A stretch of DNA of 64,000 nucleotides from JBDZVM01 sp040255675. Its GTDB lineage: Bacteria > Actinomycetota > Actinomycetes > Acidothermales > Acidothermaceae. Numbering within the stretch: the stretch's first letter is position 1; every line of letters starts with the position of its first letter. The position numbers were made by a program, and so were the translations under genes. The DNA lies in assembly GCA_040255675.1 (NCBI GenBank), contig JBDZVM010000012.1:1-64000 (forward strand), read 5' to 3'. The notes under the pieces are model-generated. The model saw only the letters and a list, made by a program, of their open reading frames with translations, did not search any database and had not been told where the DNA came from. Shown here in pieces: positions 25,267 through 34,469 of this stretch.

Positions 25267-26096
25267 CGACGGCTCCACCGGCAAATCCCGAAACTACCAG
25301 CAAGGCCGAGCGCGGACGGCGTCGCCGGCTTGCCGTCATCGGCGCGGTCGTGGTCGTCGTCTTGTTCGCCGCCGCGCTCGTGATCGGGCAGAGTTCGAAG
25401 TCGTCGCCGAAGCCGCCTGGCCAGCAGGTGGGGTCTCAGGTCGACGACACGATTCCGGCATCGATCGCGAACCTGCCCCTCACTGACGAGACCGGCCACC
25501 AGACCAGTCTCGCCGCGTTCAAGGGCAAGATTGTCGTCGTCAACCCGTTCATGACGTTGTGCCAAGAGATTTGCCCGATCACCACCGCCGAACTGAACCA
25601 GGTCGACGAAGCCGTGACCAAGGCCGGGCTGCAAGACAAGGTCGCGTTTCTCAACATCACTATCGACCCTGAACGCGACACTCCTCAGCGGTTGCACGCC
25701 TATCGCGATTTCGCTCAACTGCTTCCCAACTGGTCGTTGTTGACGGCGTCGCCCGAGAATCTCAAGATGTTGTGGTCGTATTTCGGCGTCGGCTACCAAA
25801 GAGTGTCGGAAGATGCCCACCATGCCGGTACCGATTGGTTGACGGGCAAGCCGCTTACCTACGACGTCACCCACAGCGACGTCACGACTTTTCTCGACCC
25901 GCAAGGGCATCGCCGCTACGTCTTGCAAGGCATGCCGCTCGGCAGCAACGCCCCGCTTACGAGCGGTGAGCGTGCCTTCTTGAACGACGAAGGCCGCGCC
26001 AACCTCGCCGACGCCGCGTCGGCAAGCTGGGACAGCGAAGATGCCGTGCAAGTCGTCGGTTGGTTGGCCGACAAGCACATCAAGCCGGTTGGATAG
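25263..26096 (+). CDS. SCO1/SenC copper chaperone-like protein
   Basis: 277 aa from ATG 25263. A single N-terminal membrane anchor (about 22-42) precedes a thioredoxin-like Sco domain. Copper ligands are Cys100 and Cys104 in CQEIC and His204 in DVTHSD. NITIDPERDTPQRL is typical of the family. Sco proteins load or reduce the CuA site of cytochrome oxidase. It is translationally coupled to ctaG, and its 3' end overlaps the convergent antiporter gene by 17 bp. The C-terminal extension from about 225 is longer than in most Sco proteins. Confidence 0.9.
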   Translation: MTTAPPANPETTSKAERGRRRRLAVIGAVVVVVLFAAALVIGQSSKSSPKPPGQQVGSQVDDTIPASIANLPLTDETGHQTSLAAFKGKIVVVNPFMTLCQEICPITTAELNQVDEAVTKAGLQDKVAFLNITIDPERDTPQRLHAYRDFAQLLPNWSLLTASPENLKMLWSYFGVGYQRVSEDAHHAGTDWLTGKPLTYDVTHSDVTTFLDPQGHRRYVLQGMPLGSNAPLTSGERAFLNDEGRANLADAASASWDSEDAVQVVGWLADKHIKPVG

Positions 26097-27579
26097 GTGG
26101 TTTTCTCGGCGGTTGCGCCGGACGGCGAAAAAGCGCCGCTACCTCGCCCACGTGTTCGTCGTCCGATAAGACAAGCACTTCGTCACCGGCTCGCAGCGCG
26201 GTGTCGGCGCGCAGGTGCAAGAGGCGGCCGGCACGAATCACCATGCTGATCCACGAGTCGTCGTTGAGCGGAAGTTCGTCTATCGTGGCGCCGTCAACGC
26301 CGGTGTCGGGCGCGACGACGAAGCGGTGCACGTGGCTCGGTTGTTCGCGAAGCCGCACGCCGATCGACCACGGTTGAGGCTCGATAATGCGCATATGCAC
26401 GCCCGAAAGTCTTGCGGCATAAGGGATTGCGCCGCCCTGCACGAACACCGAGAGCGCGACCACGACGAAAATGATCGCGTAGATGCGCGTCGAATCAGCG
26501 ACGCCGCTCGTCTCGGCCAGCGCGCCGAGCAGAATCGGGACGGCGCCTTTCAACCCGGCGAACGCGACAAAACCTCGCTCGCCGGGAGTGAGTTTCGTCA
26601 ACCGCAGCATCGGCAAAGTGACCACGGGGCGCACGATGAAGGTGAGCAACACGGCCAGTACCAGGCCCATGAACCAGGCGTTTCCGGCCGTGAGCTTGTC
26701 AAGGTGGATCGTCAGCCCGAGTAATACGAACGCGGTGATTTCGGCGAGGCTGGCGATCGACGAGTGAAAGCGCTCGATCTCGGCCTTGTAAGGCGTGCGT
26801 TCGTCGCCGAGAATGATGCCGGCGACCAGCACGGCGAGAAAGCCAGACCCGTGCGCTATTGACGCGAGGCCGTAGAGCGTTAGCGCGGCAGCCATCGTGC
26901 GCAGGGGATAAAGGCCCGCGTTCGGTAACGGAATCCGATGCAGCAGGCGCACCAAGACCAAGCCACCGACGATGCCGATGGCGGCGCCGATGCCCATTTG
27001 CTCGACGAACGTGACGCCGATGCCGAAGACGGAGGCGTGCCCTGAGGTCGCGTAGCCGATAACGCCTATCATCAAGGCAATTCCGGCAGGATCGTTCGCT
27101 CCCGACTCACCTTCGAGGATCGTGCCGGTGCGTCCGGTGACTTCGCGGGGGCCGAGTACCGAAAACACCACGGCAGGATCGGTGGGCGCGAGCGCGGCGC
27201 CGATCACGAACGACAGCGGCCACGAAAAGCCGAAAAGCGCATGCGCGAGGACGGCGACCGCGGCGGTTGTAAAGAAGGTGCCCACGATGCCGAGCGCCAT
27301 GATGGGAGCGGCGGCGCTTCGAAATTTCCGCCAACCGATGTGCATGCCGCCATCGAAAAGAATGAGGGCGAGCGCGACGGTGACAACCTGCTCCACCGCC
27401 TTGATAGGAACAACCTCGTTGGCGCCGGGCACATACGTGGCGATAATCGCCGCGACGAGCAGGAAAATGCCGGGGGCCGGCACGCGCAGTCTGGCGCTGA
27501 GTCGGTTGGAGGTAATAGCGACCGAAAAGACCACACCAGCGACGAGTACGGCGACGGCGAAGGATTCGATGGCGTTCAG
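26080..27579 (-). CDS. CPA-type potassium/proton antiporter (CvrA/NhaP2-like)
   Basis: About 499 aa. No ATG/GTG lies near the expected start; a CTG at 27579 stands five bases after GGAGGA and is the best candidate, while a TTG at 27651 would overlap the upstream gene with no ribosome site. Twelve or so helices are seen with GAALAPTDPAVV and EGESGANDPAGIAL. The C-terminal 100 residues form a regulatory RCK/TrkA-C domain (GVDGATIDELPL ... VLVLSDDEHVGEVAALF). It exchanges K+ or Na+ for protons at the membrane. Second gene of an operon with the ArsB/NhaD-like permease. Confidence 0.88.
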   Translation of the reverse strand: MNAIESFAVAVLVAGVVFSVAITSNRLSARLRVPAPGIFLLVAAIIATYVPGANEVVPIKAVEQVVTVALALILFDGGMHIGWRKFRSAAAPIMALGIVGTFFTTAAVAVLAHALFGFSWPLSFVIGAALAPTDPAVVFSVLGPREVTGRTGTILEGESGANDPAGIALMIGVIGYATSGHASVFGIGVTFVEQMGIGAAIGIVGGLVLVRLLHRIPLPNAGLYPLRTMAAALTLYGLASIAHGSGFLAVLVAGIILGDERTPYKAEIERFHSSIASLAEITAFVLLGLTIHLDKLTAGNAWFMGLVLAVLLTFIVRPVVTLPMLRLTKLTPGERGFVAFAGLKGAVPILLGALAETSGVADSTRIYAIIFVVVALSVFVQGGAIPYAARLSGVHMRIIEPQPWSIGVRLREQPSHVHRFVVAPDTGVDGATIDELPLNDDSWISMVIRAGRLLHLRADTALRAGDEVLVLSDDEHVGEVAALFRRPAQPPRKPPIQPA

Positions 27580-27601
27580 CTCGCTCCTCCGCCTCAGCCG
27601 G

Positions 27602-28894
27602 TCACGCGAACAGGTAGTAGCGCACCCATACGTACAAGCTCGACACCGCAAGTGTCATGACCGCGGTGGGGACGCCGAACTTCGCGAACGTGCGAAACGT
27701 TATCGGGTGCCCATGTCGCGCCGACGTACCAGCGATGACGACGTTCGCGCTCGCGCCGATGATGGTCGCGTTGCCGCCGAGGTCGGCGCCGAGCGCCAAG
27801 GCCCACCACAGAATATTCGGATGCGCGCCCGCGGGCAGATCGGCGCTTAGTTGAGCGACGACGGGCGCCATCGTTGCCACGTAAGGAATGTTGTCGACGA
27901 TGGCCGAGAGAACTCCTGACCCCCATAGCACGATCATCGCCGTCGGAAGCGTGGCGCCGCCGCTCGCGTTCGCGAGCGCCCGCGCTACGTGGTCGACGGC
28001 GCCGACTTTGACGAGCGCTCCAACCATGATGAAAAGCCCGGCGAAAAAGGCGAGTGTCGGCCACTCGACCTGCCGCAGGAAAGGCACGGGGTCGCGTCGC
28101 GAAATCAGCAGCAGCGCGCCGGCGCCCAACGCCGACACCACCGCGGGCTCCACATGCGTGAGCCCGGCGAGGGCGAAGGCAGCCGTCACAAGCGCGAGCA
28201 CGATCCCGCCACGAATCAGTAGAGGGACGTCGGTGATCGAGCTTCGTGGATTCATCGCCATGACCGACTTGATGCGTTCTTCGTCGACCGTGAACGACCC
28301 GCGAAAAAGCACGCGGCACAGCACAACGAACAGCACGAGCAGGACGACGACGAGCGGCGCCAGGTTGGTAAGAAAGTCGGTGTAACTCAGGCCCGCTCGG
28401 CTGCCGATGACAATATTCGGCGGGTCGCCGACCAAGGTCGAGGTGCCGCCGATGTTCGACGCGAGCGCTTCGGCGATCAGATACGGCACGGGCGCGACGC
28501 CAAGACGCCCCGTGACCGCAAGCGTGACCGGAGCGATAAGAAGCACAGTCGTGACGTTGTCGAGAAGAGCCGAGGCCACCGCCGTGATAGTGACGAACGC
28601 GGCCATGATGGCGAACGGCCGCCCGCGAGCGCGCTGGGCGGCCCAAATGCCGAGCCACTCGAACGCGCCGGTTTGCGCCAGCACCCCGACAATGATCATC
28701 ATGCCGAGCAGCAGGAGGATCACGGACCAGTCGACACCCGTGGTCGGAGAGTGGAGTGCGTCGTGCACGTCTACCACGCGAAGGGCGAGCAGCACTCCCG
28801 CACCGGTGAGCGCGATCACGACGCGCTCGAATCGCTCCGTGGCAATAGCGATGTAGGCGACGACGAAGACGGCGACCGCGACGGCTTCGCTCAC
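27602..28894 (-). CDS. ArsB/NhaD superfamily permease
   Basis: 430 aa, GTG start. About ten to twelve membrane helices in two halves, each with a re-entrant motif: ALLDNVTTVLLIAPVTLA with GGTSTLVGDPPNIVIGS, and AIVDNIPYVATMAPV with ADLGGNATIIGASANVV. This is the ion-transporter fold shared by ArsB, NhaD and the eukaryotic P protein. With no arsenic genes nearby and an antiporter downstream, Na+/H+ or anion transport is more likely than arsenite export. Confidence 0.87.
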   Translation of the reverse strand: MSEAVAVAVFVVAYIAIATERFERVVIALTGAGVLLALRVVDVHDALHSPTTGVDWSVILLLLGMMIIVGVLAQTGAFEWLGIWAAQRARGRPFAIMAAFVTITAVASALLDNVTTVLLIAPVTLAVTGRLGVAPVPYLIAEALASNIGGTSTLVGDPPNIVIGSRAGLSYTDFLTNLAPLVVVLLVLFVVLCRVLFRGSFTVDEERIKSVMAMNPRSSITDVPLLIRGGIVLALVTAAFALAGLTHVEPAVVSALGAGALLLISRRDPVPFLRQVEWPTLAFFAGLFIMVGALVKVGAVDHVARALANASGGATLPTAMIVLWGSGVLSAIVDNIPYVATMAPVVAQLSADLPAGAHPNILWWALALGADLGGNATIIGASANVVIAGTSARHGHPITFRTFAKFGVPTAVMTLAVSSLYVWVRYYLFA

Positions 28895-29202
28895 GGCGCC
28901 TCGCTCACGGCGGCGCGGCGCGGGCAGTGCTCAACGAACGGCGGCTCAACGAACGGCGGCTGAATGAACGACGGGGTGGCCATTGGCGATCTCCCAGCGG
29001 CATGCGGATGAAAATCGCCGACCAGGCTTCCCGGCACTCCGCTGTCAGCCTATCCGAGTGATCCGGATGATCGAGTGATCGGACGGCGATCGCCGCATGC
29101 TTAGCGGGCCAGTGTCGTCCAAACTGATCGGTGCGATCACCCGCGCGCCACCTTCCCTCCACAACCGGCCGCTACGGCGTTAGATCACGTGAGGAGGTCA
29201 CC
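28895..29202. other. intergenic region with short tandem repeat
   Basis: 308 bp between the divergent permease and sigma-factor genes. At 28929-28973 there are three imperfect copies of GCTCAACGAACGGCG. Around 29050-29090 several GTGATC/GGATGATC words recur. It must carry the promoters of both operons, but I cannot assign them. Confidence 0.55.
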
Positions 29203-29733
29203 ATGCGGGTGCTGGACGACGACGCCGAGCGCGAGTTCCGCGCGTTCGTGCATGCCAGTTCCGCATCGCTGACCCGCACTGCGCACCTGCTGATGAGCGA
29301 TGCGCACCTAGCGAAAGATCTGCTCCAGACAGCACTCGCGAGCACAGCCCTGCACTGGTCGGCGGCGGCCGAGCGCCCCGACGCGTATGTGCGAAAGACC
29401 CTTTACCACCAGGCAATTTCATGGTGGCGGTGGCGGCGCCGTCGTCCTGAATCATTGCTTGAAACCGTGCCCGAGCCGATCCGGTTCAGCGATCCATCCG
29501 ACGACGCCGACCGGCGAGTCGTCGTCCGCGCCGCCTTGGCGAAGTTGACGCCGAAACAGCGGGCGGTCTTGATCTTGCGCTACTTCGACGACTTGCCTGA
29601 ACGCGAGGTCGCCGAGATTTTGGGTTGCTCGGTAGGCACGGTAAAGAGCCAGACCCGACATGCGCTCGCCCGCCTGCGGGTACTCGCGCCCGAGCTTGCC
29701 GGATTACTGACTCCCGCGGAGGTGGAGTCGTGA
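29203..29733 (+). CDS. ECF sigma factor, SigE family
   Basis: 176 aa from ATG 29203 preceded by a perfect GAGGAGGT. Region 2 at about 12-80 (LTRTAHLLMSDAHLAKDLLQTAL) and region 4 at about 108-160 (LTPKQRAVLILRYFDDLPEREVAEILGCSVGTVKSQ). It is coupled by a GTGA overlap to the downstream beta-propeller membrane protein, the same arrangement as at 3.7-5.8 kb but only moderately similar in sequence. Signal and regulon unknown. Confidence 0.93.
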   Translation: MRVLDDDAEREFRAFVHASSASLTRTAHLLMSDAHLAKDLLQTALASTALHWSAAAERPDAYVRKTLYHQAISWWRWRRRRPESLLETVPEPIRFSDPSDDADRRVVVRAALAKLTPKQRAVLILRYFDDLPEREVAEILGCSVGTVKSQTRHALARLRVLAPELAGLLTPAEVES

Positions 29734-30986
29734 GCGAATTCCTGCGTTCGACACTGCACGACATCGCGCGCGAGGCGGTGCCCTCGCCGGGCCTGGCCGA
29801 CGACGTGCTTCGGTTGGCCGGACGCCGCCGCGCGCGCCGCCGGGTGCTCGTGCCCGCCGCGGCGATGGCGGCGATCGTGGCCGTCGTCCTTGCTGTGACG
29901 AACCTTGCCCAGGCACCCAGGTCCGGCGTCGTTCCCGCGAATCCGGTGACGGGTCCTGGGTCGGTACCGAGTCACGTGAGCGCGCCGAAGGGAGCCGTCC
30001 GTTCGGTCTTCACCGCACCGATCTGGCGTGCGGCGCTGATGTACCACGACAGGAGCGGCACGCCGATCCTGCTGAGCGCCGATAGTGATGAAGTGCGCTC
30101 GTTGCCAGTGCATTCTTCCGGTGGCTACAGCGGAAAGGCGTATTCGCTATCGCCTGACGGTACGAAGGTCGCGTACGGCTGGGTTGGCGACGGCGTGGCT
30201 GCTATAAAGCGGATGCCTTCGCCCGCGCAGCTGCGCATCGTCACACTCGCCACTGGAAGGACTGAGACCCTGCCGTTGCCCGGACGCGGCCACGGCGAGA
30301 TTGTCGACCACATCACCTGGTCCGCCGATAGCACGCGACTCCTCGTGCAAGCCAACGTCGTCGACGAGGTAGTCGACAACGGCTGGGGCGGCAAGGCTGA
30401 GTGTTTCGTCGTTGACGCCGGGACAGGCGCCCGAATCGGCGACGTGGATTTTCGCGGCTCTTTCCTCGGAGGCTGGTCAGCCGATGGGACGCGCCTACTC
30501 TCGGTAGCCGAGGCGCAGTGGCAGGTCGTTGATACGGCGGGAAATGTCGTGCGGAACATTCCGGTTTCCGATGAATCGGATACGGCTCCGTACGCGACCT
30601 TTGGTGGCGGCTTCAACTGGTCGCCCGATGAAAAGATCGGAGTCTTGGCGGTAGGCAAGGGACTTCCTGGTCACCCGCTCAACCTTTACGACGGGTCGTC
30701 GCGTCCGTTTCTGTTGCGTGTTGTGTCGCTGGAGTCGAGCGATTCGAACGGAAATGCCGCTGAAATCGATGTGCCCTTGGGATCCGCGCAGTTGGCGTAT
30801 GTCGTCGGCTGGCGCGACTCCACTCACGCTCTCGTGGCGCTTTGGCCGGACGGCGGTGCCCAGCGAGTCGATTCAGTCGACGTCCACTCGGGTGTTGTCA
30901 CGCCAGCGGTTCGGCTCGATGCTGGCATTTCGACGGGGCCGGTCGCGATCGCCGCGGACGTCGCGAGCGCGGGAGGCTTTCGCTAA
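29730..30986 (+). CDS. membrane-anchored beta-propeller protein, anti-sigma-like partner
   Basis: 418 aa from GTG 29730, overlapping the sigma stop. A short N-terminal cytoplasmic segment (SEFLRSTLHDIAREAV) is followed by an Arg-rich stretch, one membrane helix at about 44-61, and an extracytoplasmic domain with repeated propeller strands (YSLSPDGTKVAYGW, ITWSADSTRLLVQ, GGWSADGTRLLSV, NWSPDEKIGVLAV). No zinc anti-sigma motif. The short N-terminal part is the only piece that could touch the sigma factor. Inferred membrane regulator of the paired sigma. Confidence 0.75.
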   Translation: MSEFLRSTLHDIAREAVPSPGLADDVLRLAGRRRARRRVLVPAAAMAAIVAVVLAVTNLAQAPRSGVVPANPVTGPGSVPSHVSAPKGAVRSVFTAPIWRAALMYHDRSGTPILLSADSDEVRSLPVHSSGGYSGKAYSLSPDGTKVAYGWVGDGVAAIKRMPSPAQLRIVTLATGRTETLPLPGRGHGEIVDHITWSADSTRLLVQANVVDEVVDNGWGGKAECFVVDAGTGARIGDVDFRGSFLGGWSADGTRLLSVAEAQWQVVDTAGNVVRNIPVSDESDTAPYATFGGGFNWSPDEKIGVLAVGKGLPGHPLNLYDGSSRPFLLRVVSLESSDSNGNAAEIDVPLGSAQLAYVVGWRDSTHALVALWPDGGAQRVDSVDVHSGVVTPAVRLDAGISTGPVAIAADVASAGGFR

Positions 30987-31010
30987 ACGCGGCTATGTTC
31001 ATCCACGTCC

Positions 31011-31106
31011 GAGGACAGGCCGACACCCCCGAGGACAGGCCAACACCCCCGAGGACAGGCCAACACCCCCGAGGACAGGCCAGGAACCCTGTGCTCGGGG
31101 GTGTTG
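31011..31106. repeat. 20-bp tandem repeats with an inverted partner
   Basis: About 3.5 copies of GAGGACAGGCCAACACCCCC start at 31011, 31031, 31051 and 31071 (first and last copies vary). At 31094-31106 CTCGGGGGTGTTG is the exact complement of the CAACACCCCCGAG formed at each repeat junction, so several alternative hairpins can form. It lies between the convergent propeller and acs genes; probably terminator-like. Confidence 0.85.
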
Positions 31107-31144
31107 ACCACGTTTACGTGATCGACGCCGCGAAGCGGGGAACG

Positions 31145-33178
31145 CTATTCCTCGGACGACGCGGGCATTTGGGCGGCGATCGAGTTGACCACGTTGGGGT
31201 CGAGCAGGGTGGTGGTGTCGCCGAGTTGGCGGTGGTCGGCGACGTCGCGCAGTAACCGGCGCATGATCTTGCCCGATCGGGTCTTCGGCAGGTCGGGTGT
31301 GATCAGGATGTCGCGCGGTTTGGCGATCGGGCCGATCTCCTTGGCCACGTGGGCGCGCAGTTCGTCGGCGAAGGCGTGGCCTTGGGATTCGTCGTCGGGC
31401 ACGTTGCCCTTGACCGTGACGAACGCGACGATCGCTTGGCCGGTGGTGGGGTCGTTGGCGCCGACGACGGCCGCTTCGGCGACCTTCGGGTGCCCGACGA
31501 TCGCGTGCTCGACCTCGGTGGTGGAGATGCGGTGGCCGGAAATGTTCATGACGTCGTCGACTCGGCCGAGCAGCCAGAAGTCGCCGTCCTCGTCACGCTT
31601 GGCGCCGTCGCCGGCGAAGTACAGGCCGGGGAACCGCGACCAGTACGTTGATTGGTACCGCTCAGGGTCGCCCCAGATGCCGCGCAACATGGCGGGCCAC
31701 GGCTCGCGAATGACCATGTAGCCGCCCTCGCCGTTGCCGACCGATTGGCCGTCGTTGTCGACGACGTCGGCGACCACGCCGGGAAACGCGGTCATCGCGG
31801 CGCCCGGCTTGGTCGAGGTGACGCCGGGCAGCGGGGTGATCATGATCATGCCGGTTTCGGTCTGCCACCAGGTGTCGACGATCGGGCAGCGGTCGCCGCC
31901 GATAACCCGGCGGTACCACATCCAGGCCTCGGGGTTGATGGGCTCGCCCACGCTGCCGATCAGTCGAAGCGATGAAAGGTCGTGCCCAGCAGGCAGATCC
32001 TCGCCCCACTTCATGAAGGTGCGGATCGTCGTCGGCGCCGTGTACAGCAAGCTCACCTTGTACTTTTCGACCATCGACCACCAGCGGTCGCGCGCCGGAG
32101 TGTCGGGCGTGCCTTCGTACATGACCGACGTCGTCCGGTTCGCCAAAGGTCCGTACACGATGTAGCTGTGCCCGGTGACCCAGCCGATGTCGGCCGCGCA
32201 CCACCAGATGTCTTTGTCTTCGTGCAGGTCGAACACCATGCGATGGGTGGCCGCGACGCCGGTGAGGTAACCGCCGGTCGTGTGCAAGATGCCCTTGGGC
32301 TTCGCGGTCGTGCCGCTCGTGTACATGATGTAGAGCGGGTGTTCGGCGTCGAATGCCTGTGCCTCATGGGTTTGCGGTTGCTTGTCGACAAGCTCGTGCC
32401 ACCAGACGTCGCGGCCTTCGTTCCACTCGATGTCTTGTCCGGTACGCCGGACGACGAGAACGTGCTCGACTTGTGGGCATTCTTTGCAAGCCTGGTCGAC
32501 CGCCGGCTTCAAAGCGCTCGGGGCGCCGCGGCGGTATCCGCCGTCCGCGGTGATGATGATTTTGGCGTCGGCGTCGTTGGTGCGGCCGGCGAGCGCCTCC
32601 GCGGAAAAACCTCCGAACACGACAGAGTGCGGGGCGCCGATGCGCGCGCACGCCAGCATGGCGACGACCGTTTCGGGAATCATCGGCATGTAAATCATGA
32701 CGCGGTCGCCGGTCTTGACGCCCAACTCGGTGAGGGCGTTCGCGGCCTGGCAGACCAGCTTGGTGAGGTCGGCGTAGGTGATGGTGCGAGTGTCGCCCGG
32801 TTCGCCTTCCCAGTGGTAGGCGACCTGGTCGCCGTAGCCAGCTTCGACATGGCGGTCGAGGCAGTTCACCGCGGCGTTCAGCTTGCCGCCGACGAACCAT
32901 TTGGCGAACGGCGCGCCGCTCCAATCGAGCACCTGGTCCCATTCCTTCGCCCAGGTGAGCCGTTTCGCTTGGGTCTCCCAAAAGACAAGCCGGTCGGCCG
33001 CCGCCTCTTCGTAGGTTTCTTTCGTCGCGATCGCGTGTGCCGCGAGGCCGGCCGGTGGGTCGAACCTCCGGGTCTCATGCAACAGGTTCGACAGCGCTGA
33101 CGCTTGACCTGCCGAATTTCGCGGTGCTGAATTCTCGTTACCCGACTGTCCAGCCGATTGCCGTACTGCCTCGCTCAC
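31145..33178 (-). CDS. acs: acetyl-CoA synthetase
   Basis: 677 aa from GTG 33178 with AGGAAGG upstream. Adenylate-forming enzyme with the P-loop YTSGTTAKPKG, VDTWWQTETG, the hinge and A8 motif GRVDDVMNISGHRI, and catalytic Lys637 in KTRSGKIMRR, the residue acetylated to switch the enzyme off in other bacteria. It converts acetate, ATP and CoA to acetyl-CoA. It stands alone; the 96-bp repeat array lies just beyond its stop. Matches the acs position in the mycobacterial block. Confidence 0.97.
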   Translation of the reverse strand: MSEAVRQSAGQSGNENSAPRNSAGQASALSNLLHETRRFDPPAGLAAHAIATKETYEEAAADRLVFWETQAKRLTWAKEWDQVLDWSGAPFAKWFVGGKLNAAVNCLDRHVEAGYGDQVAYHWEGEPGDTRTITYADLTKLVCQAANALTELGVKTGDRVMIYMPMIPETVVAMLACARIGAPHSVVFGGFSAEALAGRTNDADAKIIITADGGYRRGAPSALKPAVDQACKECPQVEHVLVVRRTGQDIEWNEGRDVWWHELVDKQPQTHEAQAFDAEHPLYIMYTSGTTAKPKGILHTTGGYLTGVAATHRMVFDLHEDKDIWWCAADIGWVTGHSYIVYGPLANRTTSVMYEGTPDTPARDRWWSMVEKYKVSLLYTAPTTIRTFMKWGEDLPAGHDLSSLRLIGSVGEPINPEAWMWYRRVIGGDRCPIVDTWWQTETGMIMITPLPGVTSTKPGAAMTAFPGVVADVVDNDGQSVGNGEGGYMVIREPWPAMLRGIWGDPERYQSTYWSRFPGLYFAGDGAKRDEDGDFWLLGRVDDVMNISGHRISTTEVEHAIVGHPKVAEAAVVGANDPTTGQAIVAFVTVKGNVPDDESQGHAFADELRAHVAKEIGPIAKPRDILITPDLPKTRSGKIMRRLLRDVADHRQLGDTTTLLDPNVVNSIAAQMPASSEE

Positions 33179-33659
33179 GACACGCCTTCCTCTCGCCGGG
33201 CGACTGAGCGCCCGCTGCTCACAGTCTCTATGGTCTAGTCCAATTGCCTGGGACACCAACGTTGGCAGCGAATCGGCGTCCGATCAAGTCTTTGCCGCCA
33301 AGAGGTACGTGATCGTCTTGGCGCGCCCCCCTCCGACGCGGGTGTCGATGGCGAGCGGCGCCCCGCGGGAGACGGGACGCCGCGCGCGCGCACGATCCCG
33401 GGCTACCAAGCGTGCACCTGCGCTTCGTCGGAGGGCCGCTCCGCGAGGTCGCCCTCGCGTGCCGCCCCGCTCGACCGCCTGAAATGGCTGGTCCCGCGTG
33501 GGTGCCCGGGTGTTCGCGCGGGGTTCGGAACTCGAAGGGGACGCCGCCCCTTGCGGTACCGGACCCTGATTCGTTTCTACGCTTTTCGCGGGCGAATCGG
33601 AAGACCCCGTCGTCCGGGATGAGTCGGGCATTTCAGGCACCTGATGGCTCGGCGTTCGA
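33179..33659. other. intergenic region, no supported gene
   Basis: 481 bp between acs and the HAD phosphatase, both leftward. Minus- and plus-strand frames are open but Arg/Pro/Ser-rich with no recognisable domain. A minus-strand ATG at about 33636, shortly after the HAD stop and behind AGGTG, could begin a disordered basic protein of about 115 aa ending at 33284, but I do not call it. Confidence 0.5.
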
Positions 33660-34469
33660 TCAAACCGCCGACTTGCTTCGACGCCGCGCGTACCAGACGA
33701 GGCCGGCCGCCGCGACGCCCGCGCCGAGGCCGGCCGCGAGCATCGGGGTTCGCGCGCCGCCGAGACGAGATCGGAGCGGCACCGGATTGTTGAAGTCGAG
33801 CACTGGCCAGCCGCGCGCCACGGCTTCCTTGCGAAGGGCGCGGTCGGGATTGACCGCGCAGGGGTGTCCGACAGTTTCGAGCATCGGGAGGTCGGTCGAG
33901 GAATCGCTGTAGGCAAAGGAACTTTCGAGGTCGTAACCCTCGTGTTGGGCGAGTTCGACGATGGCAGCGGCTTTGGCCGGTCCGTAAGCGTAGTAATCGA
34001 TATGTCCGGTGTAACGGCCGTCTTCGACGACCATACGAGTGGCGACCACGTGTTGAGCGCCGAGCAGTTCGCCGATCGGTTCGACGACCTCGGCGCCTGA
34101 CGAACTCACGATGACGACGTCGCGCCCGGCCGCTCGATGCTCTTCGATGAGCGCGGCGGCTTCCTCGTAAATCAGCGGATCGATCAGCTCGTGCAACGTT
34201 TCCGCCACGATGGCCTTCACCTGATCGACCGCCCAGCCTTTGCAAAGCTGCGACAAGTACGCCCGCATGCGCTCCATTTGATCGTGGTCGGCGCCGCCCA
34301 CGGAATAGACGAATTGCGCATAGGTGCTTTTCAGTACGGCGCGGCGGGAAATCAATCCGCCATGGTAAAAAGATCGGCCGAACGCCATCACGCTCGATTT
34401 GGCGATGATGGTCTTGTCGAGGTCGAAAAACGCGGCGGGATGACCTCCCGGTCTGGCCGCGAGTGTCAT
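33660..34469 (-). CDS. HAD-IB family phosphatase with C-terminal membrane anchor (Rv3661-like)
   Basis: 269 aa from ATG 34469. Motif I is AAFFDLDKTII, motif II VIVSSSGAE, motif III lysine within YAYGPAKAAAI, and motif IV AYSDSSTDLPML, the SerB-like HAD-IB pattern. A C-terminal hydrophobic stretch (MLAAGLGAGVAAAGLVWY) followed by RRRSK anchors it. Similar proteins act as phosphoserine or lysophosphatidic acid phosphatases; the anchor favours a lipid or membrane substrate. Divergent from the 6C RNA, as in mycobacteria. Confidence 0.9.
   Translation of the reverse strand: MTLAARPGGHPAAFFDLDKTIIAKSSVMAFGRSFYHGGLISRRAVLKSTYAQFVYSVGGADHDQMERMRAYLSQLCKGWAVDQVKAIVAETLHELIDPLIYEEAAALIEEHRAAGRDVVIVSSSGAEVVEPIGELLGAQHVVATRMVVEDGRYTGHIDYYAYGPAKAAAIVELAQHEGYDLESSFAYSDSSTDLPMLETVGHPCAVNPDRALRKEAVARGWPVLDFNNPVPLRSRLGGARTPMLAAGLGAGVAAAGLVWYARRRSKSAV

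Noticed and set aside
27594..28658. 354-codon minus-strand frame overlapping the permease
   Set aside because: Arg/His-rich frame in a different register of the same strand; the permease frame has clear membrane helices and motifs.
31011..31106. CRISPR-like array
   Set aside because: The 20-bp units are directly adjacent with no variable spacers, and no cas genes are present.
33284..33916. 210-codon minus-strand frame overlapping the HAD gene
   Set aside because: It overlaps a well-supported gene in another frame and has no family likeness; only its 5'-independent part after 33659 could be real.
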